From contig NZ_JAGPBB010000005.1 of the NCBI RefSeq assembly GCF_018063565.1, forward strand, positions 1-64,000: a DNA stretch of 64,000 nt. The letters are read 5' to 3'. Under the pieces are notes generated by a model. That model saw only the letters and a list, made by a program, of their open reading frames with translations. It had not been told where the DNA came from and did not search any database. The translations under genes were made by a program, and so were the position numbers. Source of the DNA: Rhodoferax sp. GTDB taxonomy: Bacteria; Pseudomonadota; Gammaproteobacteria; Burkholderiales; Burkholderiaceae_C. This document shows, piece after piece, positions 7,928-18,050 of this stretch. Every line of letters begins with the position of its first letter. Positions within the stretch are counted from its first letter, which is position 1.

Positions 7928-9058
7928 TCAGGCACCCAAAAGCGGGCCGGTGCGGTAGGCCTGCGCACCAGCGATCTTGCCCAATTCGCCACCCGCGGTG
8001 ATGTAGCGGTCACGGATGCGGGCATAAAACAGGCCGTCCACACCCGCCAGCACCCGCTCGACGGTGTTGTCGATCGGGTTGACGATCTCGACCACGAGGT
8101 CGCCTTTTTTCAACACCTGCCCCGGCTCAGCAGCAAATACCACGATGCCCGGGCTGTGGGCGTGCAAGGTTTCGGACCCGGCCAGCGGTGTGGCAGCGCA
8201 GCTTGGCGCGGGTACGGCCGGGGCGGATTCGCACGCCAGCATGCCGATGAATTGCAGCCAGTGCTCAATGGCGCTGGCGTCGGTCTGCGCCAGCGCGTGC
8301 GAAACCTCAAGTTCGCCACGCAGCTCGATGGTGGTGCTGCAACAGGCTTGTGGCAGCGGCACGTTGCGCCCAGCGGACTGCAGCCGCTCGGCCAGCTGCC
8401 ACCAGGCGCAGGACAAACACTCGTCAAACGGTAAATTGCCGGAGTTGCGGGCCAGCAAAATGGTCTGGCTGTGCAGAAAATACGCCAGCGGTTCCAGTTG
8501 TGGCCAGCATGGCTCTTCGGTGTAGAAATGCAGCACGCCTTCGCAGTCGCAATGCAGGTCAAGCACCAGATCGGCATCAAACGACAGCAACAACAAGCGC
8601 TTGCGCAGGCTTTGCAATTCGGTGTCAGGCTGCCACTGGTCCAGAAACGTGCGCATGGCCTGGCGCACCTGCTGCACATTGCTGGTAGCATCGCCGCCCA
8701 GGCTGTCTTTGACCAGAGGGAACACCCCCGCCGCCAGATCAGGGTAATGGCGGTTGAAGTTTTCGGAGGTATCCTGCTCGAAACGGCCCATGGGTTTGTG
8801 GTCCAGCCGCTGCGCCAGGCCAATCGGGTTGGCGACCGGCACCAGCACGATTTCACCGCTGATCTGCCCGGCCGCATCGGCGGCTTCGAGGCGCTGGCGC
8901 AGATGGTGTGCCACCAGCATCCCGGGCAACTCTTCGGCGTGCAGGCTGGCCTGGATGTAGACCTTGCGCCCGACACCCGGCGTGCCATAGTGAAAACTGC
9001 TGACGGTTTTGCGGCTGCCCAGACTGGGGCTGAGTAAGGGGTGGTCAATGCGCTGCAT
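7928..9058 (-). CDS. Succinylglutamate desuccinylase/aspartoacylase-like deacylase
   Basis: This is a 376-residue zinc carboxypeptidase-like (M14) deacylase. Zinc ligands are visible in [11 protein letters not shown] (HxxE) and [12 protein letters not shown], with NPIGLAQRL and [16 protein letters not shown] typical of the family. The C-terminal domain has a biotinyl/lipoyl-like strand pattern ([17 protein letters not shown]). Such enzymes remove acyl groups from N-acyl amino acids. Its place between the permease and ATPase genes of an amino-acid importer suggests that the transported compound is an N-acylated or otherwise blocked amino acid hydrolysed after uptake; that link is inference. 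It ends 22 nt from the ATPase start. Confidence 0.85.
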   Translation of the reverse strand: MQRIDHPLLSPSLGSRKTVSSFHYGTPGVGRKVYIQASLHAEELPGMLVAHHLRQRLEAADAAGQISGEIVLVPVANPIGLAQRLDHKPMGRFEQDTSENFNRHYPDLAAGVFPLVKDSLGGDATSNVQQVRQAMRTFLDQWQPDTELQSLRKRLLLLSFDADLVLDLHCDCEGVLHFYTEEPCWPQLEPLAYFLHSQTILLARNSGNLPFDECLSCAWWQLAERLQSAGRNVPLPQACCSTTIELRGELEVSHALAQTDASAIEHWLQFIGMLACESAPAVPAPSCAATPLAGSETLHAHSPGIVVFAAEPGQVLKKGDLVVEIVNPIDNTVERVLAGVDGLFYARIRDRYITAGGELGKIAGAQAYRTGPLLGA

Positions 9059-9073
9059 GGCGGTGAAGTGCGT

Positions 9074-9787
9074 TCAATGCTTCTGCGGTGCCAGATAGGC
9101 CAACAGTCGCTTTTCAGAAAATCGGAAGAAACCAATCAGGCAGAACGATGCCGTGAGGTAAATCGCCGCTGCGGCCAAATACGCTTCAAAGGGCAGGTAA
9201 TAGGTGGCGTAAATGCGGCTCGCCGCCGAGGTGATGTCGAGCATGTTGGGCACCGCGCTGGCCAGACTGGTGCTGTGCAGCATCATCACCACCTCGTTGC
9301 TGTACGCCGGCAGGGTCCGGCGCATCGCGCTGGGTAGCACCACACGCCACATGGTTTGCACCCGGCTCATGCCGTAGGCGTGCGCGGCTTCAATCTCGCC
9401 AGCGCTGGTTTCACGAATGGCGCCAGCCAGCATTTCGGCGGTGTAGCCCGCGGTATTGAGGGTGAACGCCAGAAAGGCGCAGAAGAACGGCTCTTTGAAA
9501 TAGGTCCAGGGCCAGACATCGTTCCAGCGCGCCTGAATCCACTCGAGTTGGCCCAAACCGTAATAAATCAGATAGACCTGAATCAGCAGCGGTGTGCCGC
9601 GAATCACAAAGGTATAGGCGCCAACCAGCCAACGCAAGGGCGCCCATGGGCCGGTGAGCAGCAGGGCAAAAATCAGCGCCAGCACGCCACCCGCCGCCAG
9701 AGAGGCGGCCAGCAGCCAGACGGTGATGACGATGCCGTTGCCAAACAGCGCCAGGTTGTCGGGCTCAAAGATGACGGCCCAATCCAT
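9074..9787 (-). CDS. Polar amino-acid ABC transporter permease (HisM-like)
   Basis: This is a 237-residue inner-membrane protein with about five helices. The permease-ATPase coupling motif is readable as EAAHAYGMSRVQTMWRVVLP. IRGTPLLIQVYLIYYGL is the standard HisM/ArtM/GlnP signature after the first helices. It pairs with the adjacent HisQ-like permease, whose stop is directly adjacent to this ATG (no spacer), so the two are probably translated together in equal amounts. Substrate class is arginine, histidine or a related polar compound. Confidence 0.92.
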   Translation of the reverse strand: MDWAVIFEPDNLALFGNGIVITVWLLAASLAAGGVLALIFALLLTGPWAPLRWLVGAYTFVIRGTPLLIQVYLIYYGLGQLEWIQARWNDVWPWTYFKEPFFCAFLAFTLNTAGYTAEMLAGAIRETSAGEIEAAHAYGMSRVQTMWRVVLPSAMRRTLPAYSNEVVMMLHSTSLASAVPNMLDITSAASRIYATYYLPFEAYLAAAAIYLTASFCLIGFFRFSEKRLLAYLAPQKH

Positions 9788-10474
9788 TTACAGTTGCCCC
9801 CGTTTGGTGCCCAGGCTGTAACGGGCATTGACTTTCTTCAGCACCCACAGCGACACCGAGGTATAGACCAGAAACAGCGCGCCGGTGAACAGAAAAAAGG
9901 CAAACGGCGAACGCGTCGCGGCGCTGGCCTGTTTGGCCAGATACGTCATCTCTTGCAGCCCAATCAGGCTGACCAGCGCGGTGGCTTTGATCAGCACCAG
10001 CCAGTTGTTGGTAAAGCCGGGCAGGGCGTAGCGCACCATTTGCGGCAACGTGATGCGCAAAAAGGTCTGAAAGCGGCCCATGCCAAATGCCCACGCGGCT
10101 TCCATCTGGCCTTTGGGGATGCTCAGGATCGCACCCCGGAAGGTTTCGGTCATGTACGCGCCGTAGATAAAGCCGATGGTCAAGACACCGGCCGCAAAGG
10201 GCTCGATGTCGATCGTGGCCTCACTGCCCATCTTTTCAAGCAGCGTGTTGATGCCAATCGTGCCACCATAGAAAACCAGAAGCATCAGCACCAGATCCGG
10301 AATACCCCGGATGATGGTGGTGTAAAACGTGGCCAGAGCGACCAGTACCGGCCGCCCCGAGAGTTTGGCCGCGGCACCGGCCAGGCCAAACAGAATCGAA
10401 ACCACCAGCGCCGCCAGCGACACCCCCACCGTCAGCAGGGAGCCCTGCAAGATGACCACAAAATACGATTGCAT
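9788..10474 (-). CDS. Polar amino-acid ABC transporter permease (HisQ-like)
   Basis: This is a 228-residue permease and the partner of the HisM-like subunit. TIIRGIPDLVLMLLVFYGG is the HisQ/ArtQ signature, and EAAWAFGMGRFQTFLRITLP is the EAA loop that contacts the ATPase. The gene begins 36 nt after the periplasmic binding-protein gene, as expected within one operon. Confidence 0.92.
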   Translation of the reverse strand: MQSYFVVILQGSLLTVGVSLAALVVSILFGLAGAAAKLSGRPVLVALATFYTTIIRGIPDLVLMLLVFYGGTIGINTLLEKMGSEATIDIEPFAAGVLTIGFIYGAYMTETFRGAILSIPKGQMEAAWAFGMGRFQTFLRITLPQMVRYALPGFTNNWLVLIKATALVSLIGLQEMTYLAKQASAATRSPFAFFLFTGALFLVYTSVSLWVLKKVNARYSLGTKRGQL

Positions 10475-10510
10475 GGCTCAGCAGGTGGGGGCGCGGTCGG
10501 CGACTTGGGC

Positions 10511-11287
10511 TTATTTGCCGTAGATGTCGATGTTGTACTGGGCAAAGTACTTGTCGGCAATGGTCTTGTACTTGCCGTTGGCACGAATCGCCTTGATGGC
10601 CCCGTTGAGCTCACCCTTGAGCGCGGCCTGGCCCTTGCGCAAGGCAATGCCGGCTCCCACGCCAAAGTATTTGGGGATGTAGAGCGGGTCACCGGCAAAC
10701 TGGTAGGCATCGCCACCCGGCTTGGTCAGAAAACCACCCGTCACTTCCATGGTGTCAGCCACGGTACCGTCCAGGCGACCGGCCTTGATATCGAGGTAAA
10801 CCTGGTCTTGCGCATCGTAAGACACCACTTCAACACCTTTGGTCTTGAGCTCGCCCAGGGCGTATTTCTCTTGTGTACTGGCTTTCAGAACACCGATTTT
10901 CTTGCCCTTGATGGAGTCAATGCCGCTGAACTTGATGTCTTTCTTCAAGACGATCTTGCTTGGCGTGTTGTAGTACTTGTCGGTGAAATCAACTTGCTTG
11001 AGGCGTTCTTCGGTGATGGACATCGAGCTGATGATCACATCGTACTTCTTGGCCATCAGGCCCGGGATCATGCCGTCCCAGGCTTGCTCAACAAACACGC
11101 ACTTGCGTTTGATCTGTTCGCACAACGCGCTGGCGATGTCGACGTCAAAGCCTGTGGGCTTGCCGTCGGAGGTTTTGAAGGTAAACGGCTCGTAAGTGGC
11201 GTCGATGGCGACCTTGAGGTCTTTGCCCTGGGCAAAGGCACTGGCGCACAGGGCGCTGATGGCAGCAACAAGCAGGAGTTTCTTCAT
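10511..11287 (-). CDS. Polar amino-acid ABC transporter periplasmic binding protein
   Basis: This is a 258-residue family 3 solute-binding protein (ArgT/HisJ/ArtJ type). The signal peptide MKKLLLVAAISALCASAFAQ has a likely cut after AFA. The mature protein begins with KVAIDATYEPFTFKTSDGKP, and the GFDVDIASALCEQIKRKCVF segment carries the paired cysteines usual in lysine/arginine/ornithine binding proteins. ATG at 11287 is preferred to a TTG two codons upstream because it starts the signal peptide. First gene of the importer operon; a GC-rich hairpin and a sigma-54-like element lie in its leader region. Confidence 0.93.
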   Translation of the reverse strand: MKKLLLVAAISALCASAFAQGKDLKVAIDATYEPFTFKTSDGKPTGFDVDIASALCEQIKRKCVFVEQAWDGMIPGLMAKKYDVIISSMSITEERLKQVDFTDKYYNTPSKIVLKKDIKFSGIDSIKGKKIGVLKASTQEKYALGELKTKGVEVVSYDAQDQVYLDIKAGRLDGTVADTMEVTGGFLTKPGGDAYQFAGDPLYIPKYFGVGAGIALRKGQAALKGELNGAIKAIRANGKYKTIADKYFAQYNIDIYGK

Positions 11288-11305
11288 AAGCAACTTTCTA
11301 GAGGT

Positions 11306-11322
11306 GCCGGGCCATGCCCGGC
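11306..11322 (-). promoter_or_regulatory. GC-rich hairpin in the leader of the binding-protein gene
   Basis: GCCGGGC (11306-11312) and GCCCGGC (11316-11322) form a perfect 7-bp stem with a 3-nt loop, 18 nt before the binding-protein ATG. It has no T tract and is more likely an mRNA-stabilising or translation-affecting structure than a terminator. Function not known. Confidence 0.35.
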
Positions 11323-11429
11323 GGGTTTAAGAAAAGATTCAAACTTTGATTCTACGATCAGGGATCCCTGCGCCCGGGGCTGGTTTACACCAAGTGCAAA
11401 CAAGTCATGCAATGTTTATGCCCGGTGCA

Positions 11430-11445
11430 AGCAGGGATTGTGCCG
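11430..11445 (-). promoter_or_regulatory. Sigma-54-like promoter element for the amino-acid importer operon
   Basis: On the minus strand the sequence CGGCACAATCCCTGCT matches the -24/-12 pattern: GGCAC, and a GG-N10-GC spacing. It lies about 140 nt before the binding-protein start, just after the stop of the FtsX permease gene. Nitrogen-responsive sigma-54 control is known for some amino-acid importers. One short match is weak evidence. Confidence 0.3.
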
Positions 11446-11447
11446 CG

Positions 11448-14042
11448 CTACCAATCTTCCCTGACTGCCAGCACCGCATGCTGGCCGGCGGCGTTGCGCC
11501 CGGCCAGCCAGGCCGTCAGCGTGCCCGCCAGCACCACCGCCAGGCCCAGCAGCAGCAGGCGCGGCCACGGCAGCATCAGGTCCATGGTCCAGTGAAAGCT
11601 CTGCGGATTGACCACGTGCACCAGCACTACCGCCACCACCAGACCAAGTCCAAGTCCGGCGATGGCACCCAGCGTTGTCCAGGCCGCCCCTTCCAGGGTC
11701 ACCATGCCCAGAATCTGTCGGCGCGTCAGACCCAGGTGTGCCAGCAGGCCAAACTCCTTGCGTCTTGACAACACCTGTGCACTGAAACTTGCGGCGATGC
11801 CAAACAGGCCAATCCCAATCGCCACCGCCTGCAACCAATAGGTCACTGCAAAGCTGCGATCAAACATGCGCAGTGAGATGGCACGAATCTGCGCTGTCGT
11901 GCCAAATTCCAGCAGTCCACCCGTGCCGGTGACGGGGTCTACGCCACGCGCCGCCTCGGGGCCGGCCAGCGCCAGCAAAGCCTGTTGCACGCCAGCGGCG
12001 GATTGGCCATCGTGCAGCCACAACGACAGCTCGTTGCTGCGCCGATCACCCGTGAGGGCTTCAAAAGCAGCGCGGTCGATCACAATGGCTCCGTTCTGCC
12101 GGGCGTAGTCACGCCATACGGCTGCTACAAAAAATGTAACTGGTTGCGCATGTCCTGATTGGGCTAGGGGCATGAAAGATCGCGAAAGAAGGGGAAATGC
12201 CTGACCCGGCTTGGCGCCGTGCAGGTCCACCACCGCTTCACTGACGTAGACACCCGTCATGCCCTCGGGTACGGCCAGCGCCGGCTGCAGCAGTGGCAGA
12301 CTGCGCGCTGGGTCGCCGAGTTCGCGCGCCAGCAGCGACACGGCGGCTTGACCCGGCTGCATCCACAACGGCAACATGCGCTGAGTCTGGAGTTTCTTGA
12401 CACCGGGCAAACGTGCCGCTGCCTCGACAAATGCCGGGCTGAAATAGACCGTGTCAGTAGCGGCGAGGTTGCCCGCGCTACGGACGTACAGGTCGGCTGG
12501 CAACATCAGATCGAGCCAGTGGGTCACCGAATCGCGAAAACTCGCCACCATCACGGTTAGGGCGACCGCCAGGCTTAACGATGCCACCACGCCGCTGACG
12601 GCGACCGCCGCAGTATCGCGCTGGCGTCGGGCCCGCTCCAGTGCCAGCAGCGGAACCGTCTGGCGCGACAGGCGCGGCGTCAGCCAGCCAAGCAGGAGGC
12701 CAATCAACCAGGGCAGACCGGTGATACCGCCCAGCAACAGCAGCGCGATCGCCACATAGGCCGCCAGCGCAATACCCCAAACGGCGGGTGCACCGGTCAA
12801 CGCCAGCCCCAGTGCGATGCAAAGCAGACTGATCCAGTGGCCGGATTGCGCTGTGCCCAGATGCCCCAGCCCCTTGAGGGTTTGCGCGGGTGGCAGCCCT
12901 TGGGCAAAGCGGGCTGGCCACCAGCCCCCGGTCAGTGCGGCCAGCACACCCAGACCGCCATACAGCAGCGCTGCCCAGATGCTGAACCGCAGCGCGGGGG
13001 CAGCACCCGAAAAGAAACCGCCGCCCAAGTCGCCGCCCAGCAGTTGCAGTGCCAGTGCCGCCAGCAGTGTGCCCAGCGCCAAACCGGCCACACTGCCGAC
13101 CACGCCCAAAATCAGCGACTCCCATAACACCAATGCCATGCGCGCGCGCGCACCCAGCCCCAGCACGCCGAGCAGGGCAAACTGTTGCGCGCGTTTGGCC
13201 ACACTCAGGGACAACACCGAAAACACCAGAAAGGCACCGGTAAAAAGGGCAATCAGGGCCAGCACGGTGAGGTTGACCCGGTAGGCGCGTGACAGATTTT
13301 CGATAGGCGAGCGGTTGTCCTGTGGCACTGCCACTCGGACCTGGCCAGGCCAATCGGGTGCCGAGCGCAGCTGCCTGGCAAAGTCCTCCCGATCAACGCC
13401 GGAGTGCAGTCGCAGGTCGATGCGGCTCAACTGTCCCTGCTTGCCAAACAAGTCCTGCGCTGCACCGATGTCCATCACGGCCAGGGCAGTACCGCTGGCC
13501 ATGACCTGACCTGCCACCTGCACCGGCAACCATTGCAGGCCACTTTGCAGTTGAATCGATGTGGCGGGACCGATCAGTGCCCGCGCGGCTGCGTTCAGAA
13601 AGACCTGCCCTGGTGAAAAAAGCGACCAGCGTTGCCTCGGGGCTGTTGTGTCGGTCGGGTCGGGTCTGGGCAGCAGATCGGGCGACACCGCCGCCACGTT
13701 GAGCGCATCCACCCCCAACACCCGCAGGCTGCGCTTACCTTGTGGCGTCAGCAGGTAGCTGCCGATTTCCAGCACCGGCGATGCCACTGCCACCTCAGGT
13801 GGCAGCGCCACGCGCGCCAGCAGCTTCTCATCCAGAGTGCCTTGCAGGGCGCGTACTTCGAGATCACTTTGTCCAGCGACCGAACGCGCTGCGTGGGCAA
13901 ATTCATCCAGTGCCGAGGTATTGATCAAATGCACAGAGAACGCCAGCGCCACACCCAGCATGACAGCCAGTGTGACCGCGGCGTTTCGCCACGGGTGCTG
14001 ACGCAGCTCCTGCCATGAGAAAGTTCTGAGCAGGTCGAACAT
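11448..14042 (-). CDS. FtsX/MacB-type ABC transporter permease
   Basis: This is an 864-residue inner-membrane protein with two FtsX-like permease units. An N-terminal anchor (WRNAAVTLAVMLGVALAFSV) precedes a large periplasmic region. A first helix cluster lies around residues 265-450 (ALIALFTGAFLVFSVLSLSV onward), then a second periplasmic region, then a C-terminal cluster beginning near residue 730. Length and topology fit permeases that work with a LolD-like ATPase in lipoprotein or lipid export. No ATPase gene adjoins it; a suitable LolD-like ATPase stands alone at 24630-25292. It starts 30 nt after the PleD-like gene and appears to be the last gene of that operon. A short repeat (copy C) lies in frame near residues 621-638. 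Confidence 0.85.
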   Translation of the reverse strand: MFDLLRTFSWQELRQHPWRNAAVTLAVMLGVALAFSVHLINTSALDEFAHAARSVAGQSDLEVRALQGTLDEKLLARVALPPEVAVASPVLEIGSYLLTPQGKRSLRVLGVDALNVAAVSPDLLPRPDPTDTTAPRQRWSLFSPGQVFLNAAARALIGPATSIQLQSGLQWLPVQVAGQVMASGTALAVMDIGAAQDLFGKQGQLSRIDLRLHSGVDREDFARQLRSAPDWPGQVRVAVPQDNRSPIENLSRAYRVNLTVLALIALFTGAFLVFSVLSLSVAKRAQQFALLGVLGLGARARMALVLWESLILGVVGSVAGLALGTLLAALALQLLGGDLGGGFFSGAAPALRFSIWAALLYGGLGVLAALTGGWWPARFAQGLPPAQTLKGLGHLGTAQSGHWISLLCIALGLALTGAPAVWGIALAAYVAIALLLLGGITGLPWLIGLLLGWLTPRLSRQTVPLLALERARRQRDTAAVAVSGVVASLSLAVALTVMVASFRDSVTHWLDLMLPADLYVRSAGNLAATDTVYFSPAFVEAAARLPGVKKLQTQRMLPLWMQPGQAAVSLLARELGDPARSLPLLQPALAVPEGMTGVYVSEAVVDLHGAKPGQAFPLLSRSFMPLAQSGHAQPVTFFVAAVWRDYARQNGAIVIDRAAFEALTGDRRSNELSLWLHDGQSAAGVQQALLALAGPEAARGVDPVTGTGGLLEFGTTAQIRAISLRMFDRSFAVTYWLQAVAIGIGLFGIAASFSAQVLSRRKEFGLLAHLGLTRRQILGMVTLEGAAWTTLGAIAGLGLGLVVAVVLVHVVNPQSFHWTMDLMLPWPRLLLLGLAVVLAGTLTAWLAGRNAAGQHAVLAVREDW
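12129..12178 (+). repeat. Short palindromic repeat, copy C (inside the FtsX permease gene)
   Basis: GTAACTGGTTGCGCATGTCC, then TGATTGGGCTAGGGGC, aligns with intergenic copy B (GAGCTGTCAGCGCTTATG, then ATTTATGGGCTGGATGCC). The reading frame stays open across it and encodes a poorly conserved-looking segment, FMPLAQSGHAQPVTFFVA. Confidence 0.5.
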
Positions 14043-14072
14043 GGGCGTCGGCGCTACCGGGTGGTCGCCGAA

Positions 14073-14990
14073 TCAGTCGTCGCGGTCGGCGGGCTGCCAC
14101 AGCACCCGGTTGCGCCCCTGGCCTTTGGCGACATACAACTGGTGGTCGGCCTGGGCAAACAGCGCGGCGTCGACCTCGGGCTGCTTGGGTGTGCAGGTGG
14201 CTCCGCCCAGACTGACGGTCAGCCACGGGCCGATATTGGATTCCGGGTAGGGGATCTTCTGCAGCTCGACTTCCTGGCGGATCTTTTCGGCGATCTGCAA
14301 TGCGTTGTCAGCGTCGATTTCCGGAAGAATCACCACAAACTCCTCGCCACCGTACCGTGCCGCAAAATCTGCTGGTCGTTTGAGTGCACCGCGGATCGCC
14401 GTGGCCACCCGTTTGAGCACCATGTCGCCGGCCGCATGCCCGTAGGTGTCGTTGAAGGTCTTGAAATGGTCCACGTCCACCACCACCAGCGAAAGCGGGC
14501 TGGTACTGCGCATACAGCGGCGCCATTCCCGCTCATACACCTCGGTGAAACGTCTGCGGTTGGGTATTTCGGTGAGGCTGTCAATCATCGCCAGTTGTTC
14601 CAGCAGGCGGCGCTGATGCACCGATTGCAGGTGGTTGTGTACCCGGACCCGGACGATCGGAGGATGAAAGGGTTTGGTGATGTAGTCCACCGCACCCAAC
14701 TGCAATCCACGCTCTTCGTCCGCCACCGAGTCCAGTGCCGACACGATGATGACCGGAATATGGCGGGTGCTGTCCGTTGATTTCAGCACACGCATCACTT
14801 CCAGACCATCCATACCCGGCATCAGCACATCCAACAGAATCAGGTCAGGGTTGCGCTCGCGCGCCATCTTCAGCGCCTGGGCACCATTTTTCGCCAGGAC
14901 GATCTGGTACTCGTCCTGCAGCAGTTCGGTCAGCAAGACACGGTTGTGTTTCTCGTCATCAACAATCAGTAAGGTGAATCCAGTATTCAT
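14073..14990 (-). CDS. PleD-like response regulator, REC-GGDEF diguanylate cyclase
   Basis: This is a 305-residue cytoplasmic protein. A receiver domain (about 1-125) has D54 in LILLDVLMPGMDG as the phosphorylation site, with the acidic pair in IVDDEK and the lysine in TKPF. The GGDEF domain has RYGGEEF at the active site and RPAD exactly five residues upstream, a product-inhibition I-site. It should convert GTP to cyclic di-GMP when phosphorylated. It starts 3 nt after the hybrid kinase gene, so the kinase is the likely phosphodonor. Same operon as the YfiR-like and TonB-receptor genes. Confidence 0.93.
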   Translation of the reverse strand: MNTGFTLLIVDDEKHNRVLLTELLQDEYQIVLAKNGAQALKMARERNPDLILLDVLMPGMDGLEVMRVLKSTDSTRHIPVIIVSALDSVADEERGLQLGAVDYITKPFHPPIVRVRVHNHLQSVHQRRLLEQLAMIDSLTEIPNRRRFTEVYEREWRRCMRSTSPLSLVVVDVDHFKTFNDTYGHAAGDMVLKRVATAIRGALKRPADFAARYGGEEFVVILPEIDADNALQIAEKIRQEVELQKIPYPESNIGPWLTVSLGGATCTPKQPEVDAALFAQADHQLYVAKGQGRNRVLWQPADRDD

Positions 14991-14993
14991 GGC

Positions 14994-17900
14994 TCAGCGA
15001 TTAGAGATAGTGGCGCGAATTCTCGCAAGGACAACCAATGCCTGTTGATACTCGACATCATCGACCAGGTCACACAGCAGCAGCAGTTCATCTTGCAGCC
15101 TGGGGTCAATCAGACTGGTCCTGAGTTCCAGTGCCAGTCTGCCAGCGGCAGCATCATCATGCTGTAACAGCGATTCCAGGCGTTCTATCAAGGCCATTTG
15201 TACCTCAAAAGAGGTGGTTTCAGCGATGACTTTGGTGCGGGTCGAAGCCAATTGGTCGCGCGCCAGCGTGCTTAAACCGGACAACACACGCCTGAGAGCA
15301 ATGACAAAGATCGCCAGCGCGTCATCGTTGCGTTGCGCTTGCTCGTAACTGTCTTCGAGTGTTTTGGCGCATTGCGACAACTCCATCGCACCGATGGTGG
15401 CCGCGGCCGACTTCATCGAGTGGGCCAGACGTCGGGCCAGGGCGAAATCGGCCGCGGCCAGCGCCACACCGATGTCATCGGCCGTGCTGCCGAATTCACG
15501 CTGAAATCCCGACAGGATTTGCAGGTACAGGGCCGGGCGATGCATGTGGTTGCGCAGTCCTCGCGTGGTATCGATGCCATCCATGGGGGCAATGGGCATG
15601 CCACTGTCCGCATCGTCGGAGGGGGTGGGTTCGGCAACCGCGGCCCCGGCGCTCGGACGCGGCTTGATCCAGCGCAACAGTGCCTCAAAGAACGCGTGTG
15701 AATCGATCGGTTTGGTCAGGTGATCATTCATGCCTGATGCCAGACTGCGCTCCCGGTCCGTGCTCATGGCATGTGCGGTCATGGCGACGATGGGAAGCTC
15801 TGCCTGCCCGGGCAGTGCTCGAATGGCCCGGGTTGCGGCCAGACCATCCAGAACCGGCATCTGGATATCCATCAACACCAGGTCATAGGTATTTTGTGCA
15901 ACTTTCTGCACCGCCTCCTGACCGTTGACGGCAATGTCGGCGCTGAGGCCGGCCTGACCCAAAAATGCCAACGCGACCATGCGATTGATTTCGATATCGT
16001 CCACCAGCAGGATGCGTGCGTGTTGAATGCTTCGAAAATCATATTGATGTTCACGCTTTTGGTCGCGGTTCTGCTGATGGGCACGCGCCAGGGGTGCCCC
16101 CATCAGCGCCTCCAGCATGGCATCGTGCAAAGAAGACTCACTGACCGGTTTGGACAACACCCGGTCCAGTCCGGCGCTGGCGAGGCGGTCCGCAATTTTC
16201 TGATGACTACCCGCCGTCACCATCAGCACCGCAGGCACGCCGCCCAGGGCCGCCGCGCTCTGGTGCAGCAGATGTGCCGTCTGCAGGCCATCCATGTCAG
16301 GCATCAGCCAATCCAGCAGCACCAGCTGAAACGGGTCCCCGGCGCTTGCCGCCGACTGCAGCAGCTCCAGCCCTTGGGCCCCGCCGCAGGCCGTTTCAGC
16401 GCGCATGCCAAAGTGGGTCAGCATTTGTCGCAAGATTTCCCGTGCACTGAAGTTGTCGTCGATCACCAGCACATGTTTGCCGGCAAGATGGTGGGAGTAG
16501 GACGGCACGCGCTGCGGATCTTTGGCGACCGCGAACTGTGCGGTGAAATGGAAACGGCTGCCCTGGCCCTCCGCACTGTCGACCGAAATGTGGCCTCCCA
16601 TCAGCTCTGTGAGCTGTCGACAGATCGCCAGGCCCAGCCCGCTGCCACCAAAACGTCGGGTGATGCTGCCATCGACCTGGGTGAAGGGCGTGAACAACTC
16701 AACTTGCTGGTCTGGGGCAATGCCCATGCCGGTGTCCGTGACGCTGAAGGTCAGCATGACCGGTTCATCTGCGGCGACGGGCCGGGCCTGACCATCCTGC
16801 CGCGTGACCCGCACCACCACTTCGCCGGACTCGGTGAACTTGACCGCGTTGTTGCTTAGATTGGTCAAGACCTGGCCCAGGCGCAACGGGTCACCGATCA
16901 ATTGACGCGGCACCGCGTCGTCCATGTGAATGAGCAGTTCCAGGCCTTTTTCCTGGGCGCGCACTGCGACCAGATTGGCCACGTTGTGCATCACCTGATT
17001 GAGGTCAAAGGGGATGGTTTCCAGATTGAGTTTGCCCGCCTCAATGCGGGAGTAGTCCAGTACATCGTTGATGATGCCAAGCAGCGCATCGGAGGAGGCC
17101 AGTACTTTCTCCTGGTAATCGCGCTGCTGGGCGTCAAGACGCGTTTTCAGAAGCAGTTTGCCCAGACCGATGACGGCGTTCATGGGCGTACGGATCTCGT
17201 GGCTCATGCGTGCCAGAAAATCTGATTTTGCATGGTTGGCGTGGTTGGCGGCTTCGATGGCCAGGGTCAGTTCCTGGGTGCGTTGCTTGACCAGTTCTTC
17301 CAGGTTGTGACGGTATTGCGCCAGTTCGGCATCGCGTGCCTGCAGTGCGTCGATCATCTGGTTAAAACCCTGACCCAGTCGTCCGACTTCGTCTTTGCTG
17401 CGGGTTTGAAACCGCTCGGTCAAACTTGCGTCTTTCGATACCCGGGTCATCAGCAGGCTGAGTTCTTCCAGCGGCGCCGACAGATGCCGCACCAGGCGCC
17501 CCGATAGCCAAAGTGACAAGCCCAGTGCCAGCAGCAGCGCCAGCGCACTTTCCAACGCGGTGCGCCATAGCGCTGCGCGCATGACGTCCAGCGAAGCGGT
17601 CAACTCGATACGAGCCTCATCCGCTTCACCACCCGGGACATCGGACCACACTGTCATGACGCCCTGGTCAACATCAACCCGACCGGGGCTGTAGGGCACG
17701 ACCTTATAGAAGGGCTGGCTCTTGCTGCTTTGGTACTCGGCAAATATCTGGCCATTCTTGATGCGCAAGCGCGCGCGCAGGATCGACGGATTGCTCTTGA
17801 CCGCGCTGAGCAGACGATTGGCTTCGGCTCGATCTGAAAAACTCACCGCAGCCTGGCTGTTGATGGCGATCATGCGCGCCTGTGCCGTCAACGACTCCGT

Positions 17901-18050
17901 CCACTCGTTCTGGATCAAGCGCTGCTGTTGAAAAACGCCAAGCGAAAACACCAGTATCACGGCCAGCAGAAGCGAAGCACTTGCCAGCAACACCAGCTTG
18001 CTGCGGATGCTGTCTGGGTGCAACCAGCGCTCTAGCAGGGTTCGGCTCAT
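14994..18050 (-). CDS. CHASE8 hybrid sensor histidine kinase (HAMP-HisKA-HATPase-REC-REC-HPt)
   Basis: This is a 1018-residue inner-membrane sensor. TM1 is near 18-40; a periplasmic segment at about 45-160 reads like CHASE8 ([20 protein letters not shown], then [15 protein letters not shown]), the sensor of YfiN. TM2 is near 163-185, followed by HAMP. H284 in [10 protein letters not shown] is the phospho-histidine, and the ATPase domain has the NLSNNAVKF and GGSGLGLAI boxes. Two receivers follow ([13 protein letters not shown] and [13 protein letters not shown]), then an HPt domain with [12 protein letters not shown]. Its ATG overlaps the YfiR-like stop (ATGA). A YfiR-CHASE8 interaction feeding a phosphorelay to the downstream PleD-like protein is the natural inference. 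Confidence 0.92.
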   Translation of the reverse strand: MSRTLLERWLHPDSIRSKLVLLASASLLLAVILVFSLGVFQQQRLIQNEWTESLTAQARMIAINSQAAVSFSDRAEANRLLSAVKSNPSILRARLRIKNGQIFAEYQSSKSQPFYKVVPYSPGRVDVDQGVMTVWSDVPGGEADEARIELTASLDVMRAALWRTALESALALLLALGLSLWLSGRLVRHLSAPLEELSLLMTRVSKDASLTERFQTRSKDEVGRLGQGFNQMIDALQARDAELAQYRHNLEELVKQRTQELTLAIEAANHANHAKSDFLARMSHEIRTPMNAVIGLGKLLLKTRLDAQQRDYQEKVLASSDALLGIINDVLDYSRIEAGKLNLETIPFDLNQVMHNVANLVAVRAQEKGLELLIHMDDAVPRQLIGDPLRLGQVLTNLSNNAVKFTESGEVVVRVTRQDGQARPVAADEPVMLTFSVTDTGMGIAPDQQVELFTPFTQVDGSITRRFGGSGLGLAICRQLTELMGGHISVDSAEGQGSRFHFTAQFAVAKDPQRVPSYSHHLAGKHVLVIDDNFSAREILRQMLTHFGMRAETACGGAQGLELLQSAASAGDPFQLVLLDWLMPDMDGLQTAHLLHQSAAALGGVPAVLMVTAGSHQKIADRLASAGLDRVLSKPVSESSLHDAMLEALMGAPLARAHQQNRDQKREHQYDFRSIQHARILLVDDIEINRMVALAFLGQAGLSADIAVNGQEAVQKVAQNTYDLVLMDIQMPVLDGLAATRAIRALPGQAELPIVAMTAHAMSTDRERSLASGMNDHLTKPIDSHAFFEALLRWIKPRPSAGAAVAEPTPSDDADSGMPIAPMDGIDTTRGLRNHMHRPALYLQILSGFQREFGSTADDIGVALAAADFALARRLAHSMKSAAATIGAMELSQCAKTLEDSYEQAQRNDDALAIFVIALRRVLSGLSTLARDQLASTRTKVIAETTSFEVQMALIERLESLLQHDDAAAGRLALELRTSLIDPRLQDELLLLCDLVDDVEYQQALVVLARIRATISNR

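Noticed and set aside
7906..8043. N-terminal extension of the importer ATPase gene
   Set aside because: It would overlap the deacylase gene and has no conserved residues; the family N-terminus starts at 7905.
9356..11464. A 702-codon open frame on the plus strand
   Set aside because: It runs opposite the importer operon, whose four proteins have clear motifs. The frame is low-complexity in composition (rich in H, Q, G and R) and has no domain; it is a by-product of GC-rich codon use.
12478..13353. A 291-codon frame within the FtsX permease region on the same strand
   Set aside because: It is an alternate reading frame of the permease, which has regular membrane helices in its own frame.
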